5,241 bases of DNA, taken from contig JASKZU010000286.1 in NCBI GenBank assembly GCA_030147455.1, forward strand, positions 1-5,241, in the 5' to 3' direction. This document shows, piece after piece, positions 1-5,017 of this stretch (position 1 is its first letter; the number at the start of each line of letters is the position of its first letter). Under the pieces are notes generated by a model. That model worked only from the letters and a program-made list of their open reading frames with translations, did not search any database and had not been told where the DNA came from. The position numbers and the translations under genes are program-made. The stretch is from Planococcus sp. (in: firmicutes) (lineage in GTDB: Bacteria > Bacillota > Bacilli > Bacillales_A > Planococcaceae).

Positions 1-257
1 GGGTTTGTTTCTGTAGAGGCCGGCTGTTGAAATTCAAAAAGTTCGATGCCGACGCCGCCTGATGACATTAAATGAACGTTTCTCATTTTTTTGATTTCAG
101 GTCCCTGCAAATCTTGCGTCATCGAACGCGGTCCTGCCTCGTCGGCGTCAAAGTCAAAAGGGCCCGCTAGAATACGGAAATCAAAAACTTTTCGGTACCA
201 ATCGATTGCGCGCTCTAAATCCGGCACCGCAAGCCCTACGTGTGTAATTCCTGCCAT
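1..257 (-). CDS. VOC/glyoxalase-fold family protein, partial (C-terminus outside window)
   Basis: The minus strand encodes 85 complete codons from an ATG at 257-255, and the frame is still open at the left edge, so the C-terminal part is missing. The opening residues (MAGITHVGLAVPDLERAIDW, then YRKVF) are the classic first beta-alpha unit of the vicinal-oxygen-chelate fold. This fold is shared by glyoxalase I, methylmalonyl-CoA epimerase, fosfomycin-resistance enzymes and extradiol dioxygenases. His6 and Glu72 (in GVGIELFEF) sit where the family places metal ligands, so a metal-dependent enzyme is plausible. The start is supported by a near-perfect AGGAGG at 270-265, seven bases upstream. The gene diverges from rlmN. 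I found no convincing SigA promoter in its leader. Substrate and reaction cannot be assigned from this half protein. Family assignment is secure; anything finer is not. Confidence 0.85.
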   Translation of the reverse strand, partial: MAGITHVGLAVPDLERAIDWYRKVFDFRILAGPFDFDADEAGPRSMTQDLQGPEIKKMRNVHLMSSGGVGIELFEFQQPASTETN

Positions 258-276
258 GATGATTCCTCCTTTGATC

Positions 277-293
277 CTGTACTGTTTCTGTAC
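277..293. repeat. CTGTAC direct repeat / imperfect inverted repeat in the VOC gene leader
   Basis: CTGTAC occurs at 277-282 and again at 288-293, so the copies start 11 bp apart, about one helical turn. The same bases form an imperfect inverted repeat, GTACTG-TTT-CTGTAC (279-293), with one mismatched pair. It lies just upstream of the VOC ribosome binding site, where an operator could act. It may also be chance, because the units are short. Confidence 0.3.
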
Positions 294-358
294 CCCGCAT
301 CCGGTGGATTTATGCAGGAAAGACGTACAATAGCAGACAGTTCGGTCAAAAATAGTTG

Positions 359-387
359 TTGTCAGACTGGAAATTTAGTATTATAAT
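359..387 (+). promoter_or_regulatory. SigA-type promoter for rlmN
   Basis: A -35 box TTGTCA (359-364) and a perfect -10 box TATAAT (382-387) are separated by the optimal 17 bp. Transcription should begin near 393-395, giving a leader of about 28 bases. The ribosome binding site GAGGG (411-415) lies seven bases before the rlmN ATG. The leader shows no room for a riboswitch or attenuator, so expression looks constitutive. Confidence 0.8.
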
Positions 388-422
388 AAGCAATTGTGAA
401 ATTCTGAAATGAGGGTCCTATA

Positions 423-1496
423 ATGAAAAATTCCATCTATGGATTGACGATAGAACAATTAAAAGACTGGTTTGTAGCAAACGGCCAAAAGAAGTTCCGC
501 GCTGAACAAGTGTGGGACTGGTTATACATCAAACGCGTCACGGAATTTGCCGAAATGAAAAACTTGTCGAAAGACTGCATCGAGCTGCTGGAAAGCCATT
601 TTGCCATCCGCACGCTTGAGCAGGCAGTTAAGCAGGAATCTTCAGACGGCACGATTAAATTCCTTTTCCGTCTTCAGGACGGGAACTTGATCGAAACAGT
701 TTTGATGCGCTTTAAATACGGAAACTCTGTTTGTGTTACGACACAAGTCGGCTGCAACATCGGCTGCAGTTTCTGTGCGAGCGGACTGTTGAAGAAAAGC
801 CGTGATTTGAATGCAGGTGAAATCGTAGAGCAGATCATGCAAGTGCAGGCACATTTTGACGCCATCGAAAAAGAAGAGCGCGTCAGCCATATCGTTGTAA
901 TGGGAATCGGCGAACCGTTCGACAACTATACGAATCTGATGGACTTCCTTCACGTCGTGAATTCCCAAAAAGGCTTGGCTATTGGAGCACGCCATATCAC
1001 CGTATCCACAAGCGGAATCGTGCCGAAGATTTACGACTATGCGGACGAAGGCCTGCAAGTCAACTTGGCGATCTCTATTCACGCACCGACAAATGAACTG
1101 CGTTCGCGCATCATGAAAATCAACAAAGCATACCCAATTGAAAAGTTGATGGACGCTATCGATTATTACTTGGAAAAATCGAACCGCCGCATTACGTTCG
1201 AGTACATTTTGCTGCGCGACGTCAACGACCATGTAGAAGAGGCGCACAAGCTTGCTAAGTTGCTTGAAAACAAACGTCATCTATCATACGTCAACTTGAT
1301 ACCGTACAACTCGGTAGACGAGCATGACCAGTATCAGCAAAGTACACCTGAAGCAATCAGCGCATTCTTCGATGCACTGAAGAAAAAAGGCATCAATTGC
1401 GGCGTGCGCCAAGAACAAGGTGCAGATATCGACGCAGCTTGCGGCCAATTGCGCAGCAAGCAAATCAAAAAAGACAAAAAACCCGCTATGGCATAA
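423..1496 (+). CDS. rlmN: Dual-specificity RNA methyltransferase RlmN (23S rRNA A2503-C2 / tRNA A37-C2)
   Basis: This 357-residue protein has the usual length for RlmN. Family members are cytoplasmic radical-SAM enzymes that place a methyl group on C2 of 23S rRNA A2503, and in studied cases on tRNA A37, through a methylated-cysteine intermediate. The radical-SAM cluster motif CX3CX2C is C111-C115-C118. The SAM-binding GEP motif is G163-E164-P165, the conserved Glu is E91 (LIETVLM), and the C-terminal catalytic Cys is C340 in DIDAACGQL. Pro at the GEP position argues against the resistance enzyme Cfr, which from memory has GEA. An N-terminal RNA-binding-like region precedes the barrel. The signature CNIGCSFCASGLLKK and the C-terminal block (YVNLIPYN, EHDQY, AACGQLRSK) resemble streptococcal and enterococcal RlmN more than Bacillus subtilis or Staphylococcus RlmN, as recalled. 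The gene has its own promoter and terminator and is monocistronic. Confidence 0.95.
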   Translation: MKNSIYGLTIEQLKDWFVANGQKKFRAEQVWDWLYIKRVTEFAEMKNLSKDCIELLESHFAIRTLEQAVKQESSDGTIKFLFRLQDGNLIETVLMRFKYGNSVCVTTQVGCNIGCSFCASGLLKKSRDLNAGEIVEQIMQVQAHFDAIEKEERVSHIVVMGIGEPFDNYTNLMDFLHVVNSQKGLAIGARHITVSTSGIVPKIYDYADEGLQVNLAISIHAPTNELRSRIMKINKAYPIEKLMDAIDYYLEKSNRRITFEYILLRDVNDHVEEAHKLAKLLENKRHLSYVNLIPYNSVDEHDQYQQSTPEAISAFFDALKKKGINCGVRQEQGADIDAACGQLRSKQIKKDKKPAMA

Positions 1497-1511
1497 TCGC
1501 GTGACAGGCAG

Positions 1512-1539
1512 AAAGCCCCCGAATCATCGGGGGCTTTTT
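1512..1539 (+). terminator. Rho-independent terminator of rlmN
   Basis: A perfect 11-bp stem, AAAGCCCCCGA (1512-1522) with TCGGGGGCTTT (1527-1537), closes on the four-base loop ATCA. The T-run spans 1535-1539. It begins 15 bases after the rlmN stop codon, so it ends that transcript efficiently. The A-run at 1512-1514 is too short to make it a strong terminator in the other direction. Confidence 0.93.
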
Positions 1540-1566
1540 ATATTGGACGCAAGAGTGGCGCGAAAT

Positions 1567-1614
1567 AAAAAAACAAACTTGCAGCGCCCAACGGCCTGCG
1601 AGCTTGTTTTTTTT
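1567..1614 (-). terminator. Terminator of the sugar-importer operon, apparently bidirectional
   Basis: The arms are AACAAACTTGCAG (1572-1584) and CTGCGAGCTTGTT (1596-1608). They pair over 13 positions with one mismatch and one wobble, and the loop may contain a further GCC/GGC pairing. Read on the minus strand, the hairpin starts a few bases after the MalG-like stop codon (TAA, 1618-1616) and is followed by seven Ts (1573-1567). Read on the plus strand, it is followed by eight Ts (1607-1614). It could therefore stop the importer transcript and any read-through from rlmN. Confidence 0.85.
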
Positions 1615-1615
1615 A

Positions 1616-2530
1616 TTATTTTCCGCCTGATTGCAAATTGATGCCTTGAATAAAATATTTTTGGAAAAAGAAGAAGATGATGATGACAGGCAGTAAAACA
1701 AGCAGTGAACCGGCCATCAGATAGTTCCACTGGGTACTCAGCTGTCCTTTAAAGACTTGCAGGCCGATTTGCAGCGTGTACAGGTTCTCATCGTTCAAAT
1801 ACAGCAAGGGGCCAAGGAAGTCGTTCCAGGCGCCGTTGAATGAAAAGATAGCCACAGTGGCGATCGCAGGCTTGGTCAGCGGCAACCCAATTTTCCACCA
1901 AATATAAAAATGGCTCGCACCTTCCATTTTGGCGGCTTCAATCAATTCATTCGGAATGGTCATATAAAATTGCCGCAGCAGGAAAATGTTAAACGCGCTG
2001 CCGAAAAAAGCCGGGACGATCAACGGGTAATACGTATTGATCCAGCCGAGTTTTGCAAACAATACATATTGCGGAATCAGTGTGACGAATCCCGGGATCA
2101 TCATGGTAGCTAAAACGATTGCGAATAATACATTGCGTCCGCGGAACGGGATTTTAGCAAATCCATAAGCGATAAATGAATTCGACAAGACGTTCCCGAT
2201 CACAACCAATGTCGTGATCGTGAGCGTATTGATTGTATAGCGTGTAAACGGTGCAGCTTCCCATGTGCGGATATAGTTGGACCAGTTCCATGTTTCCGGG
2301 AAAAAGCTCGGCGGAAACGACATGACTTCCGACATGGTTTTTAGAGAAGTGGAAAACATCCACCAAAGCGGCGATAAAATCATCAAGCTTCCCGCTGCGA
2401 GCAGCACGAAATTGATAAGTTTGATTAGATTTTTTCGATTTCCGTGATGCTCAAAATAACTTGGGTTGCGAATGTCCTTGGCTTCTCCGCCTTCGTCCAC
2501 GTAGCGTGTGCTTTCTTGAGGCGTGGTCAT
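1616..2530 (-). CDS. Carbohydrate ABC transporter permease, MalG-like (CUT1 family)
   Basis: This 304-residue integral membrane protein is the second permease of a binding-protein-dependent sugar importer. A hydrophilic N-terminal tail (about residues 1-36) precedes roughly six hydrophobic segments near 37-60, 99-123, 133-158, 168-187, 219-240 and 270-290. The EAA loop that docks the ATPase is clear: E198-A199-A200, G204 and P217 (EAAKMEGASHFYIWWKIGLP). The C-terminus, QGINLQSGGK, follows the MalG-type ending in which a short tail after the last helix carries a QGI/GK motif. The ATG (2530-2528) overlaps the upstream permease stop in an ATGA arrangement, which indicates translational coupling. 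Its own AAGGAGG lies at 2546-2540, inside the upstream gene. It is the last gene of the operon and ends directly before a terminator. Substrate is unknown; family assignment is firm. Confidence 0.95.
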   Translation of the reverse strand: MTTPQESTRYVDEGGEAKDIRNPSYFEHHGNRKNLIKLINFVLLAAGSLMILSPLWWMFSTSLKTMSEVMSFPPSFFPETWNWSNYIRTWEAAPFTRYTINTLTITTLVVIGNVLSNSFIAYGFAKIPFRGRNVLFAIVLATMMIPGFVTLIPQYVLFAKLGWINTYYPLIVPAFFGSAFNIFLLRQFYMTIPNELIEAAKMEGASHFYIWWKIGLPLTKPAIATVAIFSFNGAWNDFLGPLLYLNDENLYTLQIGLQVFKGQLSTQWNYLMAGSLLVLLPVIIIFFFFQKYFIQGINLQSGGK

Positions 2531-3441
2531 CGGTTATCGCCTCCTTCATAATGCACCCAACGGGGAGCCAATTTCAGATTGATCATCGTTAATACGAAGA
2601 CAATGATAAACAGAATCCATGACATGGCCATTGCGTAACCCATGTTGAAGTTTTCGAATGCCTGGCGCCACATATAGAGGTTGTAAAACAGCAATGAGTT
2701 GGCCGGCCCGCCTTCGCCGTTGCTCGACATGACGTAGGCTTCCTGGAAAATCTGGAAGCCGCCAATCAAGCTGGTCACCACATCAAAGAAAATAACCGGC
2801 GAAATCATCGGGAGCGTGATATGGAAAAACTTGCGGAATGTATTGGCCCCATCAATTTCTGCCGCTTCGTAAAGTGTTTTCGACACCCCTTGCATGCTTG
2901 CAAGGTACAGCAGCATGGCGCCGCCTACGCTCCAAAGTTTCATAAGAATCAGCGAGGGCTTGGTCCAGCTTGGATCAAACAGCCAGTTCGGGCCATTGAT
3001 GCCGAACCAGCCGAGGATCAGGTTGACCATGCCGGTTCCAGGGTCGAGCAATTGCATCCATAGCAAGTATACGCCGACGCCGGACAGGACCGCCGGCAAA
3101 TAATACAGCGTACGGAATATGCGAATGCCCGGAATGTCCTGGTTCAGCAGCGCCGACAATAAAATGGCGCCGAGTGTCGTCAGTGGAACTGAAAACAACA
3201 CATAGTACAGCGTGTTCCAAAGAGAGGTCCAGAACAATCCATCGCTCCCGAACAACCCTGTATAGTTATCAGTCCCGACAAAGTCCATCTGGGAAGTGAT
3301 ATTGTAATTAGTGAAACTCGCCATAAGCGAAAAAACCAGCGGTCCTGCAGTAAAGGCAAGAAAGCCGATTATCCACGGCATGACGAAGATATAGCCGTAC
3401 ATCGTTTCTTTGCGACGCATAGCCGACCCTCTTTTAGCCAA
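2527..3441 (-). CDS. Carbohydrate ABC transporter permease, MalF/UgpA-like (CUT1 family)
   Basis: This 304-residue membrane protein is the first permease of the importer and should pair with the MalG-like protein encoded just downstream. The first hydrophobic segment (about residues 14-40, YGYIFVMPWIIGFLAFTAGP) is the usual opening of this family. Further segments lie near 77-100, 113-130, 163-183, 212-232 and 269-289. The EAA loop is E192-A193-A194, G198 and P211 (EAAEIDGANTFRKFFHITLP). The start is ambiguous. A TTG at 3441-3439 follows an AAGGGGG ribosome binding site that overlaps the stop of the binding-protein gene. An in-frame ATG at 3420-3418 (residue 8) has GAGGG at 3431-3427 with six bases of spacing. 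The longer form is reported because its Shine-Dalgarno pairing is longer (seven pairs, one a G-U wobble), but the 297-residue ATG form is nearly as likely. Confidence 0.93.
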   Translation of the reverse strand: MAKRGSAMRRKETMYGYIFVMPWIIGFLAFTAGPLVFSLMASFTNYNITSQMDFVGTDNYTGLFGSDGLFWTSLWNTLYYVLFSVPLTTLGAILLSALLNQDIPGIRIFRTLYYLPAVLSGVGVYLLWMQLLDPGTGMVNLILGWFGINGPNWLFDPSWTKPSLILMKLWSVGGAMLLYLASMQGVSKTLYEAAEIDGANTFRKFFHITLPMISPVIFFDVVTSLIGGFQIFQEAYVMSSNGEGGPANSLLFYNLYMWRQAFENFNMGYAMAMSWILFIIVFVLTMINLKLAPRWVHYEGGDNR

Positions 3442-3447
3442 GAAAAG

Positions 3448-3455
3448 CCCCCCTT
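3448..3455 (-). promoter_or_regulatory. Ribosome binding site for the MalF-like permease, overlapping the upstream stop
   Basis: Read on the minus strand, AAGGGGGG (3455-3448) begins inside the TAA stop (3456-3454) of the binding-protein gene. It sits six to seven bases from the TTG at 3441. It can pair with the 16S rRNA tail over seven positions with one G-U wobble. Ribosomes finishing the binding-protein gene would end on it, which favours coupled but reduced translation of the permease. Confidence 0.6.
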
Positions 3456-4779
3456 ACTCGCCCGTATTTTTTTGAATCAGCGATTCTACATCGGCTTGTG
3501 CTTGTTCAAGCGCCTGTTTTGGTGTTTTGGAGCCGAGGAAAACTTCATCGACTTTAGGAGTGATGCTGCTCATAAAGTCAGGCGCTGAAACCGGTGTTGG
3601 CGTCAGCAGTGTTTCGTTCATGTATTCAGTCGCCATGCTGTAGACCATGGTGCCGCTTTCCGTCAGCTCATCGGACTGTGCCGCATTTTCCGCGGCTTCA
3701 ATATTGGCCACTGTGTCAAAGTTCTCGACAGCCCAATATTCCTGGGCTTCTGCTCCGGTCAAATATTTGATAAATTCAAACGAAGCTTCCGGATTGGATG
3801 CGCCAGCCGGTATTTCAGCGACAAATCCGCCGCCCCAGCTCGTATTGCCATTGCCGGGTTCCATTTCCGGCAGTTCTGCAATGCCGAAGTTCAAGTCTTC
3901 TGCATAGTCGCGAATCTGCGTATAGAATGTAGGGGTGTTGACGTACATCCCGAGGCTGCCGTCAAAGAACGGATTGCCTTGCTGGCTGTCGATTTGTGCT
4001 TTGAAAGAGTTGATGACGTTGTCGCCGTATTTATCGTGCCATCCTTTTAACCATTCAAGCGTTTCGAGGTTTGTTTCCGTATCGATCAGCACCTCGTTGT
4101 CGCTGTTTACAAAGTTATGGCTATTGGCGTTCAGCATCCACACATCATAGCTGACGCCCCACATTGGATAGAACCCGATGCGCTCGTAGTCATTGCCGTT
4201 TTTCACATCCAATTTATCAGCATATTCCTCCAGTTCTGCCCATGTCGTCGGCGGCTGTTCAGGATCAAGTCCTGCTTCTTCAAAAGCGTCTTTATTGTAG
4301 AACAGGACGCGCGTGTCTGTATTGAACGGGATGCCATAGGAATCGCCTTCGTGAAGCGTAGCATTCCATAGTTCCGGATAAAACTGGCCGGAAATATCGT
4401 CCTCAGCCAAAAATTCCGAAAGGTTCATCGCTTGGTTTTTTTCTCCGCGCAAAGCGGTGGCGTTAATATCGTTGATGACGACATCAGGCGGATCGCCGGC
4501 TGCGATGGCTGCCAGTTCTTTTGTCCAAATATCCCCCCACGGCAGGAATGTGTGCCTTACTTCAATGTCATCTTGGGATTCGTTAAAGTCAGTGATGATT
4601 TTTTCAATGACAGGACGGCGGATTTCAGATCCCCAAAATGTCCAGAAATCGAGCACCACTTTGCCGTCTTCATTCGGTGTGGCGCTGTCATTTCCATTTC
4701 CGGTTTGGAAGCCTGCACAGCCGCTCAGCAGAAGGGCGGAAGTTAAAGCTGTCGTGCTGAAAATACGTGATTTGTTCAT
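3454..4779 (-). CDS. Extracellular solute-binding lipoprotein of a CUT1 sugar importer (SBP family 1)
   Basis: This 441-residue protein is a lipid-anchored receptor on the outer face of the membrane that should hand a sugar to the two permeases encoded downstream. Residues 1-20 are a type II signal peptide: N-K-S-R charged start, hydrophobic core, and lipobox L18-S19-G20 before Cys21, the lipidation site. A polar Gly/Asn/Ser/Asp linker (about 22-40) follows. The mature domain opens with VVLDFWTFWG (41-50). Family landmarks are AAIAAGDPPDVVIND (90-104), GIPFNTDTRVLFYNKDAFEEAG (split around 149-170), PPTTWAELEEYADKL (176-190), FFDGSLGMYVNTP (271-283) and the Gly-rich GGGFV (316-320). Several aromatic residues (such as W46, W49, W81, W85, W207, W214, W315) are typical of sugar-stacking pockets. 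The ATG has AGGAG at 4794-4790 with ten bases of spacing. It is the first gene of the operon. The ligand is not identifiable by eye. Confidence 0.95.
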   Translation of the reverse strand: MNKSRIFSTTALTSALLLSGCAGFQTGNGNDSATPNEDGKVVLDFWTFWGSEIRRPVIEKIITDFNESQDDIEVRHTFLPWGDIWTKELAAIAAGDPPDVVINDINATALRGEKNQAMNLSEFLAEDDISGQFYPELWNATLHEGDSYGIPFNTDTRVLFYNKDAFEEAGLDPEQPPTTWAELEEYADKLDVKNGNDYERIGFYPMWGVSYDVWMLNANSHNFVNSDNEVLIDTETNLETLEWLKGWHDKYGDNVINSFKAQIDSQQGNPFFDGSLGMYVNTPTFYTQIRDYAEDLNFGIAELPEMEPGNGNTSWGGGFVAEIPAGASNPEASFEFIKYLTGAEAQEYWAVENFDTVANIEAAENAAQSDELTESGTMVYSMATEYMNETLLTPTPVSAPDFMSSITPKVDEVFLGSKTPKQALEQAQADVESLIQKNTGE

Positions 4780-4823
4780 AACGAACTCACTCCTCTTTTT
4801 ATATTTTTTGTTCTAGGTATAAA

Positions 4824-4840
4824 ACTTTGTGGCACGAAGT
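4824..4840. repeat. 17-bp near-palindrome in the importer leader
   Basis: ACTTTGTG and CACGAAGT flank a central G and match as an inverted repeat at seven of eight positions. It lies about 45-60 bp upstream of the binding-protein ATG. On the minus strand it falls between a weak -35-like TTTACT and a -10-like TATACC spaced 16 bp apart, so it could be an operator over a secondary promoter. The arms leave almost no loop, which suits a DNA operator better than an RNA hairpin. Which regulator might bind is unknown. Confidence 0.35.
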
Positions 4841-4852
4841 AAATGCGCAGAC

Positions 4853-4888
4853 AGAGCGGAAAATAGCCAGGAGGCCATTTTCCACTTT
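4853..4888 (-). promoter_or_regulatory. Stable hairpin in the 5' leader of the importer mRNA
   Basis: In the minus-strand RNA the arms GGAAAATGGCC (4883-4873) and GGCTATTTTCC (4868-4858) pair over all 11 positions if one G-U wobble is allowed. The loop is UCCU (4872-4869). A U-G wobble, a G-C and an A-U pair extend the stem outward to about 4853/4888. It sits roughly 30-60 bases into the predicted leader. No T-run follows, so it is not an ordinary terminator. The apex displays CCUCCU, which can pair with the AGGAG of the binding-protein ribosome site. It could be a regulatory RNA element, a stabilising structure or a protein operator. Confidence 0.55.
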
Positions 4889-4920
4889 CTACAAAATATT
4901 CCAGCTTCTTTATAGTGCTG

Positions 4921-4949
4921 AGTATACAACAGGGGTTAATGGATGCCAA
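4921..4949 (-). promoter_or_regulatory. SigA-type promoter of the sugar-importer operon
   Basis: On the minus strand a -35 box TTGGCA (4949-4944) and a -10 box TATACT (4926-4921) each match consensus at five of six positions and are exactly 17 bp apart. Transcription should start near 4914. That predicts an untranslated leader of about 135 bases before the binding-protein ATG, long enough for regulation at the RNA level. Confidence 0.7.
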
Positions 4950-4960
4950 ACATATATTTG
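4947..4960. promoter_or_regulatory. Near-palindrome between divergent promoters, candidate shared operator
   Basis: CAAACATATATTTG is a 14-bp palindrome with a single mismatched base pair. It is centred in the gap between the -35 boxes of the importer promoter (4944-4949) and the ATPase promoter (4958-4963), and it overlaps both. One dimeric regulator bound here could control both transcripts. Part of the symmetry is expected, because two back-to-back TTG boxes give CAA...TTG automatically. Confidence 0.4.
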
Positions 4961-4985
4961 TAATTTACTGCGTATTCTCTATAAT
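4958..4985 (+). promoter_or_regulatory. SigA-type promoter of the divergent ABC ATPase gene
   Basis: TTGTAA (4958-4963, four of six matches) and a perfect TATAAT (4980-4985) are 16 bp apart. Transcription should start near 4991-4993, leaving about 26 bases before the ATG at 5018. Confidence 0.6.
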
Positions 4986-4988
4986 GAA

Positions 4989-5003
4989 AAGAAAACGCTT
5001 CAA
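4989..5003 (+). promoter_or_regulatory. Weak cre-like (CcpA) site at the ATPase transcription start
   Basis: The core GAAAACGCTTC resembles the catabolite-responsive element. Against the degenerate 15-base consensus WTGNAANCGNWNNCW it has two mismatches, at the T of the left half and the C of the right half. It overlaps the predicted start point, where CcpA binding represses in characterised Bacillus genes. Carbon catabolite control is common for sugar importers, but the match is imperfect. Confidence 0.3.
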
Positions 5004-5017
5004 AAGGAGAATCGGAC

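Noticed and set aside
91..333. A plus-strand open frame covering the VOC gene start
   Set aside because: It is the complement of the VOC coding sequence, whose strong ribosome site and family motifs are on the other strand.
321..349. TTGACC (349-344, minus strand) as the -35 box of a VOC promoter
   Set aside because: No acceptable -10 box occurs at 16-18 bp spacing; the hexamers there are ACGTCT or TACGTC.
642..1280. A 212-codon open frame on the minus strand inside rlmN
   Set aside because: It lies wholly antisense to a clearly conserved gene, has Cys/His/Phe/Val-rich composition typical of an antisense shadow, and shows no recognisable domain.
423..1496. The radical-SAM methyltransferase as a Cfr-type resistance gene
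   Set aside because: It has the RlmN-type GEP motif (residues 163-165), RlmN length and RlmN N-terminus. Only generic features are shared with Cfr.
4457..4816. A 119-codon plus-strand open frame over the start of the binding-protein gene
   Set aside because: It is antisense to the signal peptide and N-terminal domain of a confident gene, has low-complexity Ser/Met-rich sequence, and matches no known family.
4853..4888. The leader hairpin as a Rho-independent terminator or known riboswitch
   Set aside because: No T-run follows the stem on the minus strand, and I recognise no conserved riboswitch core around it.
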